A stretch of DNA of 64,000 bases from Variovorax paradoxus EPS (GTDB taxonomy: Bacteria; Pseudomonadota; Gammaproteobacteria; Burkholderiales; Burkholderiaceae_C): positions 2,542,001-2,606,000 of the forward strand of contig NC_014931.1 of assembly GCF_000184745.1 (NCBI RefSeq), written 5' to 3'. The translations under genes were made by a program, and so were the position numbers. The notes beneath the pieces are model-generated. The model was not told the DNA's origin. It did no database searches and saw only the letters and a program-made list of their open reading frames with translations. Below, piece by piece: positions 14,771-24,718 of this stretch. Within the stretch, counting starts at the first letter, position 1, and the number at the start of each line of letters is the position of its first letter.

Positions 14771-16027
14771 CTAGGCGGCGATGCGCCCGGCCTGCTGCTC
14801 GATGAAGGCCGCCACGCGCCGCACGAGCGCCTGATCGCCGCCGGCAGACGCCACGCTGGCTGCCGCATGAACGGCGACCGTCTCGCCAATGGCAAGGATG
14901 ATTTCGTCGGCCGCCGCAGCCGCCAAGCCGAAGTGGGGCGCCGCCTCGCGTACCAGCGCGAGGCTCGATGCGTGCTGCCCCGGAAGAATGGCCAGCTCCT
15001 GATAACCCGTGTGCCCGCCGAGCTGCATCACGAGGTCGAAGGCGGGGGCGAGGCGCCACAGCCCGTCTTCGCCACGCAGCGCGCCATGATTCTTGACGTG
15101 ATCGTCGCTGTTGCCCACCGCCAGGTTGAACACCAGCCGGCGGAACAGTTCGGACAGGTCTTCCTGCGGCCGCCGCGAGATGCGGCGCAGCAGTTGCGCC
15201 AGCTCGACGTAGCTGCCGCGGCTGGATTCATAGGGCACATCGAGCAACGCCGAGGCCGAGAGGTAGTGAAAGCGCCGCTCGTCGGTCACCGGGCCCGCCC
15301 GGTCGAAGCGTTCGACCAGCAATGCACGCCCCAGCGCGAGGGGCTGCAGCAGGAAGGGCGGAACGTCGATGCCGCAGGCGTCGGCCAGCCAAAGCGTGGC
15401 GGCTTCGATCACTTCCACGTCGTGGTCGTCGCCGCGCGATGCGAACTTGGCGATGAAGCGCCGGCCTTCATGCACGAAGGCGGCCTTGGGGCGCGCGCCG
15501 CCCAGGCTGCCACCGCGCAGGAGCCGGTGCATGTCGGGCCCGATCTCCATGCCGGCTTCGACGCGCCCGGACGCTTCGGCAAGCTCTTCCAGCGACAGGA
15601 GCGCCGAGGGCGGCTCCTCGCTCTCGATGGGCAGGGCTTCGGCGAACACCATCGCGCCGATGCGGTCCTCGTTGGTGAGCAGCAATGCATCGATGTCGGA
15701 CAGGGGCTTGCCCTGGCGTATTTCGAGCACCTTGCGGCCCCAGCTATCGGGCAGCGCATCGCGCAGCGTGAGCGGCATGGCGCCGCCTTCGCGCAGGCGG
15801 CGCTCGGGCAGCACGAAGGCCGCATCGCGCAGCGGCAGGTGCTCGGGGTTGAGCGGTGCGGCGACCGGGTCTTCGAGATAGCGCCTGCCGTAGGCGAATT
15901 CGCCGGACTCCACCACGCCGCGCCGAACGAGCTTCATCAGGCCGGCCGGCTGCACCCGCTCGCCGGTGTGGTGCGCGAGGCCGACGTAGATGCGCCGCTC
16001 GGCATCGATGCCGTCGTCAGAAATCAC
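14771..16027 (-). CDS. HipA-like serine/threonine kinase toxin
   Basis: A 418-residue HipA-family kinase. It has the N-terminal HipA subdomain, the glycine-rich GGSLGGARPKAAF loop, the ATP-anchoring Lys in FIAKFAS, the catalytic loop AVGNSDDHVKNHG and the metal-binding LAPAFDL. HipA kinases phosphorylate glutamyl-tRNA synthetase or other targets and slow growth unless bound by HipB. Translation starts at GTG 16027 and overlaps the upstream HTH gene by 11 bases, the usual antitoxin-first hipBA order. Confidence 0.9.
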   Translation of the reverse strand: MISDDGIDAERRIYVGLAHHTGERVQPAGLMKLVRRGVVESGEFAYGRRYLEDPVAAPLNPEHLPLRDAAFVLPERRLREGGAMPLTLRDALPDSWGRKVLEIRQGKPLSDIDALLLTNEDRIGAMVFAEALPIESEEPPSALLSLEELAEASGRVEAGMEIGPDMHRLLRGGSLGGARPKAAFVHEGRRFIAKFASRGDDHDVEVIEAATLWLADACGIDVPPFLLQPLALGRALLVERFDRAGPVTDERRFHYLSASALLDVPYESSRGSYVELAQLLRRISRRPQEDLSELFRRLVFNLAVGNSDDHVKNHGALRGEDGLWRLAPAFDLVMQLGGHTGYQELAILPGQHASSLALVREAAPHFGLAAAAADEIILAIGETVAVHAAASVASAGGDQALVRRVAAFIEQQAGRIAA

Positions 16028-16364
16028 GTTCGTTCTCCGCGATCACGCCTGCCGTGCCTTGTTGAGCAGCCGACCTGCGGACGCGGCGCTTTGCCGCCAG
16101 GCCGGTGGGTGCCGGGGCCACACCGTCGAGCGAATCGATCTCGCCGAAGAGCCACAGCGCATGGGCCAGCAGGCCGATGCTGGTGCCTGGCTTTCCGGAT
16201 TCGAGCGCGCGCAGCGTGTTGGGCGAGCAGAGCAGGCGCTCGGCCATTTCGGCAATCGTCCATTCGCGCTGGACCCTGTGCGCGCGCAGGCGCAGGCCCA
16301 GCCTTTCAAGAGGCGCGATGGTCTGCGGGGGCAGGGCTGAGAGGCTGTGGCTGCTTCTTGACAT
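16017..16364 (-). CDS. HipB-like helix-turn-helix antitoxin
   Basis: A 115-residue protein with an XRE-type HTH around residues 25-60 (EWTIAEMAERLLCSPNTLRA). It is longer than the classical HipB of about 88 residues, with a basic C-terminal tail (AAKRRVRRSAAQQ). It would bind and neutralise the downstream HipA kinase and repress its own promoter. The ATG at 16364 directly abuts a perfect inverted repeat (16365-16405), which implies that the operator overlaps the transcription and translation start. Confidence 0.85.
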   Translation of the reverse strand: MSRSSHSLSALPPQTIAPLERLGLRLRAHRVQREWTIAEMAERLLCSPNTLRALESGKPGTSIGLLAHALWLFGEIDSLDGVAPAPTGLAAKRRVRRSAAQQGTAGVIAENERDF

Positions 16365-16405
16365 CAATAAAATGACTATTAAACGGCTTAAGAGTCATTT
16401 TATTG
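16365..16405. promoter_or_regulatory. hipBA operator: perfect 13-bp inverted repeat
   Basis: CAATAAAATGACT (16365-16377) and AGTCATTTTATTG (16393-16405) are exact reverse complements, separated by 15 bases that contain a near-palindromic TTAAACGGCTTAA. The block is AT-rich in an otherwise GC-rich region and touches the hipB start codon. HipB proteins are known to autoregulate by binding inverted repeats in their promoter; binding here is inferred from position and symmetry. Confidence 0.75.
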
Positions 16406-16432
16406 CGTATTCGTAGATAAAGGAAGGGCGCC

Positions 16433-17218
16433 TTATCCGGGCAGGCGTGGTCGTCGCCCATCGCGCTGCTCCAGCGATGCAAGAACGCTCTCATCCTTGA
16501 GCGCCACGCCGGTCAGCCCCCGTCGCAGGGACTCTCGCATCAGCCACGCCAGCTTGAACGCCGCGGCTTCGTAGGGCAGGCCTTCGGGCCGCACGTTGGA
16601 GATGCAGTTGCGCGCCGCATCGTTCAGCCCGCGCTTGGGCGAATGGGTCAGGTAGATGCCCAGGCTGTCGGGCGAGCTCAGGCCTGGCCGCTCGCCAATC
16701 AGCATCACCGAAAGCATCGCGCCGAACAGCTCGCCCACCTCGTCGGCCAGCGCCACGCGCGCCTGCGTGGCGATGACCACGGGCGAGAAGCGGGTGTCGG
16801 CCGGCAACTGCGAGCGCAACGCGGCGAGCAGCGGTGCGGCATGGCGCGCGACCGCGAGCGACGAAAGCCCATCGCCGATGACGACGCACACATCGCAGCC
16901 GTAGCGCCCGATGGCGCGCAGGCGGCCGTCGTCCTCCTCATCGAGCTGGCGGCCGAGGTCGGGGCGGCGGAGGTACGTGGTGCGGTCCGCCGCACGGCTG
17001 CGGGCGCGGGCGACTTCCCAATGTTGTGCGCCGAGCGTGGCTTCGAGCGCATCGACATCGAGCGCCGCATGGATCGCGTCGCGCGCCATCGCGTGCGCCC
17101 AGCCGAAGCGCAGCGTCTCGTCAGTGGGCATGCCGGCGCCGGCGCGGCCGAGTGCGAGGCGTGCCGGTGTGGCCGAGCGCCATTGCGCCCAGGGGTTCGG
17201 AGTGACGGCATCGCTCAT
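16433..17218 (-). CDS. eutC: Ethanolamine ammonia-lyase small subunit
   Basis: A 261-residue light chain of the adenosylcobalamin-dependent enzyme that splits ethanolamine into acetaldehyde and ammonia. It is recognisable from RAGAGMPTDETLRF, the cobalamin-pocket segment VIGDGLSSLA, VVIATQARVALADEVG, and ERPGLSSPDSLGIYLT followed by RNCISNVRPEGL. Its ATG overlaps the eutB stop (ATGA). No microcompartment shell genes are present, so ethanolamine is probably used as a simple nitrogen or carbon source, with acetaldehyde handled elsewhere. Confidence 0.95.
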   Translation of the reverse strand: MSDAVTPNPWAQWRSATPARLALGRAGAGMPTDETLRFGWAHAMARDAIHAALDVDALEATLGAQHWEVARARSRAADRTTYLRRPDLGRQLDEEDDGRLRAIGRYGCDVCVVIGDGLSSLAVARHAAPLLAALRSQLPADTRFSPVVIATQARVALADEVGELFGAMLSVMLIGERPGLSSPDSLGIYLTHSPKRGLNDAARNCISNVRPEGLPYEAAAFKLAWLMRESLRRGLTGVALKDESVLASLEQRDGRRPRLPG

Positions 17219-18609
17219 GATTCAAGGGCCTTGAGCCCGCTCATGTCAGCCAGCAGGCGGTTGGAAGAGGGCGGCGCGAGTTGCCCCGCTGCGTTGGTGA
17301 TCTGCATGCGCTGCAGCCACGCCTCGAACTCGGGTGCGCGCTTGAGACCCAGCGTCTGGCGCAGGAACAGGGCGTCGTGGAACGAGGTGCTCTGGTAGTT
17401 GAGCATCACGTCGTCCGCCCCCGGAATGCCCATGATGAAGTTGATGCCCGCGGTGCCCAGCAGCACGAGCAGCGTGTCCATGTCGTCCTGGTCGGCTTCG
17501 GCGTGGTTCGTGTAGCAGATGTCGCAGCCAATCGGCAGGCCGAGCAGCTTGCCGCTGAAGTGATCTTCCAGGCCCGCGCGGATGATCTGCTTGCCGTCGT
17601 ACAGGTACTCCGGCCCGATGAAGCCGACCACCGTGTTGATGAGAAAGGGCTTGTAGCGCCGCGCCAGCGCATAGGCGCGCACCTCGCAGGTCTGCTGGTC
17701 GACGCCGAAGTTGGCGTTGGCCGAGAGCGCGCTGCCTTGGCCCGTCTCGAAGTACATGACGTTGTCGCCGACGGTGCCGCGCTTCAATGCGAGCGCTGCG
17801 GCATAGGCCTCGTCGAGCAACTCGGGCGTCACGCCGAACGACAGGTTCGCCTTTTCGGTGCCGGCGATCGACTGGAACACTAGGTCCACCGGCGCGCCGG
17901 CCTCCGCGAGCTTGAGCGTGTTGGTCACATGGGTGAGCACGCAGCTCTGGGTAGGAATCTCGAAGCGCTGGATCACCTCGTCCAGCATGTGCAGCAGCTG
18001 GCCCAGCACCGGCATGCTGTCGGAGGCCGGGTTGAGGCCGATCACCGCATCGCCCGCGCCGTAGAGCAGGCCGTCGAGCGTGGACGCGGCCACGCCGCGC
18101 AGGTCGTCGGTCGGGTGGTTGGGCTGCAGGCGCACCGACAGATGCCCCGGCAGGCCGATGGTGTTGCGAAAGCGCGTGACCACGCTGCACTTCTTCGCGA
18201 CCGACACGAGGTCCTGGTTGCGCATGAGCTTGGACACGGCCGCGACCATCTCGGGCGTGAGGCCGGGCGCGAGTGCGGTGAGCGTGGCGGTCGTGGCTTC
18301 GTCCGACAGCAGCCAGTTGCGGAAGTCGCCGACCGTGAGGTGCGACACCGGCGCGAAGGCCTCCGCATCATGGCTGTCGATGATGAGCCGCGTGATGTTG
18401 TCGCTCTCGTAGGGAATGAGCGCTTCGGTCAGGAATTGCTTGAGCGGCGTCTCGGCCAGCACATGGCGCGCGGCCATGCGCTGCTGCGCGGTGGCGGCGC
18501 CGACGCCGGCGAGGTAGTCGCCGGAGCGCGCGGGGCTGGCAAAGGCCATGACCTGCTTCAGGTCGTCGAAGCTGAAGACCTGTTCTGCGATGGTGGTGCG
18601 GTAGCGCAT
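17215..18609 (-). CDS. eutB: Ethanolamine ammonia-lyase large subunit
   Basis: A 464-residue catalytic heavy chain, the normal length for EutB. Characteristic stretches include the start FDDLKQVMAFASP, GLNPASDSMPVLGQLLH, FGVTPELLDEAY, YFETGQGSALSANANFG, and the C-terminal FIMGIPGADDVMLNYQSTSFHD. With EutC it forms the B12-dependent radical enzyme. It is the middle gene of permease-eutB-eutC, 18 bases after the permease. Confidence 0.95.
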   Translation of the reverse strand: MRYRTTIAEQVFSFDDLKQVMAFASPARSGDYLAGVGAATAQQRMAARHVLAETPLKQFLTEALIPYESDNITRLIIDSHDAEAFAPVSHLTVGDFRNWLLSDEATTATLTALAPGLTPEMVAAVSKLMRNQDLVSVAKKCSVVTRFRNTIGLPGHLSVRLQPNHPTDDLRGVAASTLDGLLYGAGDAVIGLNPASDSMPVLGQLLHMLDEVIQRFEIPTQSCVLTHVTNTLKLAEAGAPVDLVFQSIAGTEKANLSFGVTPELLDEAYAAALALKRGTVGDNVMYFETGQGSALSANANFGVDQQTCEVRAYALARRYKPFLINTVVGFIGPEYLYDGKQIIRAGLEDHFSGKLLGLPIGCDICYTNHAEADQDDMDTLLVLLGTAGINFIMGIPGADDVMLNYQSTSFHDALFLRQTLGLKRAPEFEAWLQRMQITNAAGQLAPPSSNRLLADMSGLKALES

Positions 18610-18627
18610 CGTCTTTCAGGCGTTGGT

Positions 18628-20049
18628 TCAGGCGTTGGTGGCGGTGGAGGAAAGCATCTCGTCGGGCGCCGCCGCCTTGCGCTGCGAAGAGGTCAACAGG
18701 AAGTAGCCGTAGGCCGCCGCCATCAGCACCAGGAACAGCACCGTCAGCATGAAGTTGAACCACACCATCGCACCGAGGCACACCACGCCAAGGCCGAGCG
18801 CGATCGCCGGGAACACGGGGTAGAAGGGCGCGCGGTAGGTGCGCAGCAGGTTCGGTTCGTTCCTTCGCAGCTTGAAGAGCGCTGCCATGGAGATGAGGTA
18901 CATCACGATCGCGCCGAGCACCGCCATGGTCACGATGTTGGCGGTGAGCGTTTGCCCGCCGAACTGCACCCACTCGTCGCTGAAGATCGCGATCACGCCG
19001 ATGACGCCACCTGCCAGCAGCGCGCGGTGCGGCGTGTCGAAGCGCGGGCTCAGGCCCGCGAAATAGGCCGGCAGATAACCGGCGCGCGCCAGCGCGAAGA
19101 TCTGGCGCGAGTAGCCCATGATGATTCCGTGGAATGACGCGATCAGCCCGAAGAGCCCGATCCACACCAGCATGTGCAGCCAGCCGCTGTTGTCGCCCAC
19201 CACCGCCTTCATGGCCTGCGGCAGCGGGTCGTTGATGTTGGCAAGCTTGCGCCAGTCGCCCACGCCGCCCGCGAAGATCATCACGCCGAAGGCCAGCACC
19301 ACCAGCGTGACGATGCCGGTGGTGTAGGCGATGGGAATGGTGCGGTGCGGATCGCGCGCCTCTTCGGCCGCCATGGCCGCGCCCTCGATGGCGAGGAAGA
19401 ACCAGATCGCGAACGGAATCGACGCGAAGATGCCCGAGATCGCCGCGCCGTTGAGCACGCTGCCGCCGGCCCAGCCGTTCGCAACGAAGTTGGCCATCGT
19501 CCAGCCCGGCGTGACCACGCCCATGAACACCAGCAACTCGACGATGGCGAGCACAGTCACGAACAACTCGAAAGCCGCGGCGATGCCCACGCCGACCCAG
19601 TTGAGCGCGATGAAGATCACATACGCCCCGAGCGCAAACCACTTCGGGTTGATGCCCGGGAACTGCACATTGAGGTAGGCGCCGATGGCCAGCGCGATGG
19701 CCGGCGGCGCGAAGACGAATTCGATCAGCGTGGCAAAGCCCGCGACGAACCCACCGTTGGGACCGAACGCGCGCCGTGCATACGCAAAGGGCCCGCCCGC
19801 GTGTGGAATGGCCGTGGAGAGCTCGGTGAAGCTGAAGATGAAGGTGGTGTACATCGTGGCCACCAGCACCGTGGCGACCAGGAAGCCGAGCGTGCCGGCG
19901 GTGTTCCAGCCGTAGCTCCAACCAAAGTACTCACCGGAGATGACGAGGCCTACCGCGATGCCCCACAGCTGGATGGGACCGAGTACCTTTTTCAGATGAC
20001 CCGTGCCCTGGGCAGTCGATGCGACCGGGGCGGCTTCGGTGGAGTGCAT
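18628..20049 (-). CDS. eat: Ethanolamine permease (APC superfamily)
   Basis: A 473-residue inner-membrane transporter with about twelve hydrophobic helices. SGEYFGWSYGWNTAGTLGFL near the start, PFAYARRAFGP and FHGIIMGYSRQIFALARAGYLP are the signatures of the ethanolamine permease subgroup. Gene order with eutBC confirms the substrate. I chose ATG 20049 because AGAGGAAG sits just upstream; a further ATG at 20094 has no such signal. It is divergent from the FKBP gene. No eutR-like activator is present in the window. Confidence 0.92.
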   Translation of the reverse strand: MHSTEAAPVASTAQGTGHLKKVLGPIQLWGIAVGLVISGEYFGWSYGWNTAGTLGFLVATVLVATMYTTFIFSFTELSTAIPHAGGPFAYARRAFGPNGGFVAGFATLIEFVFAPPAIALAIGAYLNVQFPGINPKWFALGAYVIFIALNWVGVGIAAAFELFVTVLAIVELLVFMGVVTPGWTMANFVANGWAGGSVLNGAAISGIFASIPFAIWFFLAIEGAAMAAEEARDPHRTIPIAYTTGIVTLVVLAFGVMIFAGGVGDWRKLANINDPLPQAMKAVVGDNSGWLHMLVWIGLFGLIASFHGIIMGYSRQIFALARAGYLPAYFAGLSPRFDTPHRALLAGGVIGVIAIFSDEWVQFGGQTLTANIVTMAVLGAIVMYLISMAALFKLRRNEPNLLRTYRAPFYPVFPAIALGLGVVCLGAMVWFNFMLTVLFLVLMAAAYGYFLLTSSQRKAAAPDEMLSSTATNA

Positions 20050-20194
20050 GGAGGCTTCCTCTCTTCGTGAATGTTGACAGTGCGCATTCAGCAAAGCAAG
20101 GGTCGTTCCACTACGTACATCGCGCTACATCGACGGAGGCCAGCAGGACATGGCGCTGGCCATAATCAGGGCCTTTCAATCCCCGAGGTGTTTC

Positions 20195-20605
20195 GTGAAG
20201 TCTTATTTCTGTGCCGCTCTCGTGTCCGTCTTCGCCATTCCCGCAGCATTCGCGCAATCCGCGCCCGTGACCACGCCCAGCGGCCTCATCTACCAGTCGC
20301 TCAAGGAAGGCACCGGCGCATCGCCCGCGGCCACCGACACGGTCAAGGTGCACTACCGCGGCACCTTCCCCGACACCGGCAAGGAATTCGACAGTTCCTA
20401 CAAGCGCGGCGAGCCGACCGAGTTCCCGCTCAACGGCGTGATCCCGTGCTGGACCGAAGGCGTGCAGAAGATGAAGCCGGGCGGCAAGGCCAAGCTGACC
20501 TGCCCGCCGTCGATTGCCTACGGTTCGCGCGGCGCGGGCGGCGTGATTCCGCCGAACGCCACGCTGAATTTCGAAGTGGAACTGGTGTCGGTCACCAAGC
20601 GCTGA
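20195..20605 (+). CDS. Periplasmic FKBP-type peptidyl-prolyl isomerase
   Basis: A 136-residue secreted prolyl isomerase. The start is GTG at 20195, with GAGGTG just upstream, which gives a clean signal peptide (KSYFCAALVSVFAIPAAFA); the longer frame from 20150 hides it. The single FKBP domain is complete: VKVHYRGTFPDTGKEFDSSY, GVIPCWTEGVQKMKPGG, the IAYGSRGAGGVIPPNATL active-site wall and the terminal FEVELVSV. It assists folding of envelope proteins. Confidence 0.9.
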   Translation: MKSYFCAALVSVFAIPAAFAQSAPVTTPSGLIYQSLKEGTGASPAATDTVKVHYRGTFPDTGKEFDSSYKRGEPTEFPLNGVIPCWTEGVQKMKPGGKAKLTCPPSIAYGSRGAGGVIPPNATLNFEVELVSVTKR

Positions 20606-20609
20606 TCGA

Positions 20610-21365
20610 TTAGATCTGCGCCATGCCGCCGTCGACAAACAGTTCCGTGCCGTTCACGAAGCTGCTGTCGTCGGAGGCGAGGAACACCACCGCCTTGGCG
20701 ATTTCGTCGGGCGTGCCGACCCGGCCCAGTGGAATGTTCTGTGCCTGCCCTTCGATGAAGCCCTTCACCTGTTCCGGCGTGAGGCCCAGCAGCTCATAGG
20801 CCGGGGTCGGCACCACGCCGGGGCTGACAGCGTTGACGCGGATGCCGGCATCCTTCAGGTCCACCGCCCAGCCGCGCGCGAAGCTGCGCACCGCCGCCTT
20901 GGTCGCGCTGTAGACGCTGAAGGCCGGGTTGCCCTTGATGCTGGTGATCGATGCGTTGAGAACGATCGATGAACCCTTGGCCATCAGCGGCAGTGCCTTC
21001 TGCACCGTGAAGAGCAGGCCGCGCACGTTGGTGCCGAAGGTCTTGTCGAAGTGTTCTTCGGTGATCTGGCCCAGCGGCAAGAGGCTGCCACCACCGGCGT
21101 TGGCGAACAGCACGTCGAGCCGGCCCTTCTGTTCCTTGATGGTGGCGTAGAGCTTGTCGAGGTCGGCAAGCTTGGAGACATCGCCGAGCACGCCGGTCAC
21201 GTTGCGGCCGATGGTTTTCACGGCCGCGTCGAGTTCCGCCTGGCGGCGGCCCGTGATGAATACGTGGGCGCCTTCGGCCACGAAGCGCTGCGCGGTGGCC
21301 AGGCCGATGCCGCTGGTGCCGCCGGTGACGAGGGCGATCTTGTCGTTGAGCTTGAGTTGGGACAT
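20610..21365 (-). CDS. SDR family oxidoreductase
   Basis: A 251-residue classical SDR with TGGTSGIG (residues 15-22), [11 protein letters not shown], a catalytic Ser in LNASITS, YSATKAA and the C-terminal VDGGMAQ. It is convergent with the FKBP gene, only four bases apart. The overall look is of the broad-specificity reductases annotated as glucose or 3-oxoacyl dehydrogenases. The substrate is not readable from sequence. Confidence 0.9.
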   Translation of the reverse strand: MSQLKLNDKIALVTGGTSGIGLATAQRFVAEGAHVFITGRRQAELDAAVKTIGRNVTGVLGDVSKLADLDKLYATIKEQKGRLDVLFANAGGGSLLPLGQITEEHFDKTFGTNVRGLLFTVQKALPLMAKGSSIVLNASITSIKGNPAFSVYSATKAAVRSFARGWAVDLKDAGIRVNAVSPGVVPTPAYELLGLTPEQVKGFIEGQAQNIPLGRVGTPDEIAKAVVFLASDDSSFVNGTELFVDGGMAQI

Positions 21366-21516
21366 GGCTTCTTCCTTGGGGTTGCTGTGATGCAGCGTTG
21401 ACGAGGGAAGGAAGTTTGGGTGCGGGCCCCTCGCAGACCAAGATGCCGTGGGGGACTTGTCAGTTTCCGAATCACCAACAATCCGGCGATGGCCCCGCGC
21501 GACGCGGGCTGAAGAC

Positions 21517-23115
21517 TCAACCCGGCTGGTACTGGTACAGCCAGGTCTCGGTCAAGGTCTGGTCGCCGTTCTTCAGATAAAGCCGCATGTCGATCGGCTC
21601 GTTGCCTTCGGGCGTGAAGTCGAACTGCGCGCGCCAGTGGCCGGGCACGCCATTGGGCACGGCTTCTGCAAACACGTACGAGAACTTGCCGCGCGGCGCC
21701 GTCAGCACCAGCTCGGGCTTCACGCCGAAGGGCACGGTGGTGAGCGGCTGGCCGATGAACTCGACCATGAACTTGCGCACGCCCTGCGGCCGCGGCTGGC
21801 CCGGCTGGCCGCCACGTCCGATGCGCGTGGCCACGCAGCGCGCGAGCGGCGAGGGAAAGGGCTCCTGGTCGGTCCAGTGCAGCCGGTATTGCAGGCTGTA
21901 GCTCGCGCCGGCCTTGGCATCGGCCTTGGGTACCCAGAAGGCGACGACGTTGTCGTGGATCTCGTCGTCGGTCGGAATCTCGATGAGCTGCACCGAGCCT
22001 TCGCCCCAGTCGCCCAGCGGCTCGATCCAGAGGCTCGGGCGCTTCTCGTAGCCGACGCCGTCCTGGTAATGGTCGAACGAACGGTCGCGCTGCAAGAGGC
22101 CGAAGCCGCGCGGCTTGGTGTCGGCGAATGCGGAGGCGCGGGTCTGCGTCGGGTTGTTGAGCGGGCGCCAGATGCGCTCGCCCGCGCCGTTCCAGATCGC
22201 AAGGCCGTCGGAGTCGTGCACCTCGGGGCGCCAGTCGATGGCGGTGGGCTTGATGGTCTCGGAGTACCAGTACATCGAGGTGAGCGGCACGAGGCCCAGG
22301 CGCGCCACGTCACGGCGAAGGAACAGGCGCGAATCGATGTCCATGATCACCGCCTTGCCGCGCTGCATCACGAACTTGAAGACGCCCGTGACGCTCGGCC
22401 CTTCGAGGAGGGCGTAGACCGTCATTGAGGTGGTGTTGTTCGCGGCGGGCGTCTCGAAATAGAAGCGCGTGAAGGTGGGGAATTCCTCGGGCTTGCCGGG
22501 CACCGCCACGTCGAGCGCGAGGCCGCGCGCCGACAAGCCGTACTGGTACAGCTCGCCGATCGCGCGGAAGTACGAAGCGCCGAGAAAGGCGACCCAGTCG
22601 TTCTTCTGCCAGTCGAGCTTGCCCTGGTCGCCCAGGCGGCTTTCCTGCAGGCGAAAGCCCGCGAAGCCCGCCCCGGCCGGCAGCGCGCGCGCGGGGCTGT
22701 CGGGCGGCATCGAGAAGTAGTCGGGACTGTAGAGCACCTCGCGTGCGAAGGCATCGCCGTCGGAGTTCTCCAGCACGTGCATGCGCACCGGTGTCTGGAA
22801 GAAGCGGCCGAGGTGAAAGAAGGTGACGGGGAATGCCCCAGGGCCTTCGCGGAAGAGGGAGTTGGCGGGGTCGAACTTGATCTTGCCGTGGGCGTCGTAG
22901 TCGATCTTCTCGAGCACGTCGGGTGCGAGCGGCGCCGCGGCGACGTAGGGCTGCGCGGCGAGGCGCTTGGCCTGTGCGACGAGCCGGTCGAACGAGAAGG
23001 GCGACGGCTGGCTCAGTTGCAGGCCGTTGGCGGCCAGCGCCTCTTCGGGCAGTCCAAGGGCGGCGAGTGCGGCGGCGGCACCACCTGCGGCAAGGAAGGA
23101 TCGGCGATCAAGCAT
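21517..23115 (-). CDS. opgD: Periplasmic glucan biosynthesis protein OpgD/MdoD
   Basis: A 532-residue MdoG/MdoD-family protein that shapes osmoregulated periplasmic glucans. It has a Tat-type signal ([19 protein letters not shown]), which is the property that separates OpgD from the Sec-exported OpgG. Family stretches include [69 protein letters not shown] and ENDPTQT-like [14 protein letters not shown] chose ATG 23115 next to the twin-arginine motif; the frame is open further upstream. No opgH is adjacent. Confidence 0.92.
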   Translation of the reverse strand: MLDRRSFLAAGGAAAALAALGLPEEALAANGLQLSQPSPFSFDRLVAQAKRLAAQPYVAAAPLAPDVLEKIDYDAHGKIKFDPANSLFREGPGAFPVTFFHLGRFFQTPVRMHVLENSDGDAFAREVLYSPDYFSMPPDSPARALPAGAGFAGFRLQESRLGDQGKLDWQKNDWVAFLGASYFRAIGELYQYGLSARGLALDVAVPGKPEEFPTFTRFYFETPAANNTTSMTVYALLEGPSVTGVFKFVMQRGKAVIMDIDSRLFLRRDVARLGLVPLTSMYWYSETIKPTAIDWRPEVHDSDGLAIWNGAGERIWRPLNNPTQTRASAFADTKPRGFGLLQRDRSFDHYQDGVGYEKRPSLWIEPLGDWGEGSVQLIEIPTDDEIHDNVVAFWVPKADAKAGASYSLQYRLHWTDQEPFPSPLARCVATRIGRGGQPGQPRPQGVRKFMVEFIGQPLTTVPFGVKPELVLTAPRGKFSYVFAEAVPNGVPGHWRAQFDFTPEGNEPIDMRLYLKNGDQTLTETWLYQYQPG

Positions 23116-23283
23116 GTGTTTCTTGAGGGTTTCGAATCTTTGGGAAGGGGGAGGCGGAGCGATGCGCAAAGGATTTTGCGCGATGAAGACAGCCAGTAGC
23201 TTGCCGCATGGCGCTGGACGACCGCGTCAGCCAATCCGCGCAATGCAGGCCGGACAAAGCCGGCGATTGGGAAAATTGTGCGT

Positions 23284-24135
23284 TTATGTATCGGCCACTT
23301 CGATCGGGTCCATGGCGCTCAACGCATACACCGCATAGAGCGGCACGCCGAAGACCATCCTGAACATCGGGCCGAGTACCGTGTAGGCGAGGCCGAGGCC
23401 TTCCATCACGCGGTAGGTGCCGTCCAGACGCAGGCGCGGATGCGGTTCGGTCAGGTCGGCGGGGCGGCGAAGGCCCCAGAGAAATTCGGCGCCCGTCGGC
23501 CGCACCGAGGGATGGTTGCGGGCGCGGCCGGTGGCGATCCAGCACATTGCATCGAAGGCCAGCACCGAGCCAGGCGGCGCCCGCTCGCCGAAAGTGGCGA
23601 GCACCGCCTGCACCGTTTCGGGCTTCAGGTACATGAGCACACCTTCGGTGAAGAGGAAGACGGGCTGTGCTTTTCGCTTTTTCGGCAGGCCGAGTTGGTC
23701 CCACCAGTTAGGCGAGGTCAGGTCGAGTTCGCGCACGTCGTGGCGCGGATGGGTTTCGGGAATCAGCTCGCGGCGCAGCGCGAGCACCTCGGGCAGGTCG
23801 GCATCGGTCATGTGCGACTTGTCGTCGTCCAGCCACTGGAAGTAATGGCTGAGGCCGCAGCCCATGTTCACCACGCGGGCGCCGGGATGCCGTTTGAGGA
23901 AATCCTGCGCGAGGCTGCGAAAGCGCCGGGTGCGCGCGAGGATGCCGTAGATGGTCGCCCGGTCCTCCGGCAGGGCATGGCCGTCGTCGCGGATCTTCTC
24001 GAGGATGTCCGCGGCGTAGGCGTCCCGCACGGCCACCTGCGGAAAGATGGCATCGCCGGATGCGCGCGCGGCCAGGGGAATGCGCAAGGTGGAAGGTACG
24101 GCCGACAGACGCTGTGCGAGCTTGCTGGTCGTCAT
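23284..24135 (-). CDS. Class I SAM-dependent methyltransferase, leucine carboxyl methyltransferase-like
   Basis: A 283-residue cytoplasmic methyltransferase of the LCM/TcmP-type family. It shows the SAM-binding segment GARVVNMGCGLSHYF near residue 86, DADLPEVLALRREL, and the later FLFTEGVLMYL motif characteristic of this family. These enzymes methylate small carboxylates, hydroxyls or polyketides. No biosynthetic partner is next to it, so the substrate is open. Confidence 0.8.
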   Translation of the reverse strand: MTTSKLAQRLSAVPSTLRIPLAARASGDAIFPQVAVRDAYAADILEKIRDDGHALPEDRATIYGILARTRRFRSLAQDFLKRHPGARVVNMGCGLSHYFQWLDDDKSHMTDADLPEVLALRRELIPETHPRHDVRELDLTSPNWWDQLGLPKKRKAQPVFLFTEGVLMYLKPETVQAVLATFGERAPPGSVLAFDAMCWIATGRARNHPSVRPTGAEFLWGLRRPADLTEPHPRLRLDGTYRVMEGLGLAYTVLGPMFRMVFGVPLYAVYALSAMDPIEVADT

Positions 24136-24227
24136 GGATGCAGGAGCGAGGTCATGCGCAAAGTCTGGCGGCTCCCGCACGCCTGGGCAAGTCAGTCTTT
24201 CGTTCAGCCTGCCGGGCCGGCGCGGCC

Positions 24228-24659
24228 TCAGAGCTTCTTCTTCATCGAGGCGAGATAGAAGCCTTTGACATAGTCGTCGATGCGCCCGTATTCCTCGTAG
24301 CCTTGCTTCACGTAGAAGCCTCGCGCCTGCCATTCGAAGGTTTCTAGCGCGGCGCTGTGGGCGCCCAGGGTCCTGGCACGCGCTTCGGCTTCGGCGAGCA
24401 GTCGCGTGCCCAATCTCTGGCCGCGTGCGGACTCCGCGACCCAGAGCGAGTCGATGCGCAGCCAATACAGGAAGACGTAGGCACGCAATCCACCGACCAG
24501 TTCTCCATTCGCGTTCTTGGCGTTGAGCCATACCGGCTGCGACTCGGGGTACTCGCCGACGAAGCCGTAATTGAACTGCCGCAGGTGCCGGCCGAGCACG
24601 CCGCTTCGGACTTCTTCTTGCGTGGCGGTCGAGATGACGGGCGATGTCGGGGTGCGCAT
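24228..24659 (-). CDS. GNAT-family N-acetyltransferase
   Basis: A 143-residue GNAT acyltransferase. The acetyl-CoA binding motif A is SLWVAESARGQRLGTRLLAE (R/QxxGxG/A pattern) near residues 71-90, followed by ALETFEWQARGFYVKQGYEE, the usual motif B. The acyl acceptor is unknown. It is divergent from the large operon that begins at 24800, with a strong promoter in between. Confidence 0.87.
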   Translation of the reverse strand: MRTPTSPVISTATQEEVRSGVLGRHLRQFNYGFVGEYPESQPVWLNAKNANGELVGGLRAYVFLYWLRIDSLWVAESARGQRLGTRLLAEAEARARTLGAHSAALETFEWQARGFYVKQGYEEYGRIDDYVKGFYLASMKKKL

Positions 24660-24718
24660 CGGCGGATTCTATGAAGCACGCCAGTGCCGAAAGTCATGGG
24701 ATGGTGAAAAGAAAATTT

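Noticed and set aside
16365..16367. TTG as start of the hipB-like gene
   Set aside because: It would add one residue only and lies in the inverted repeat; the ATG at 16364 is the simpler start.
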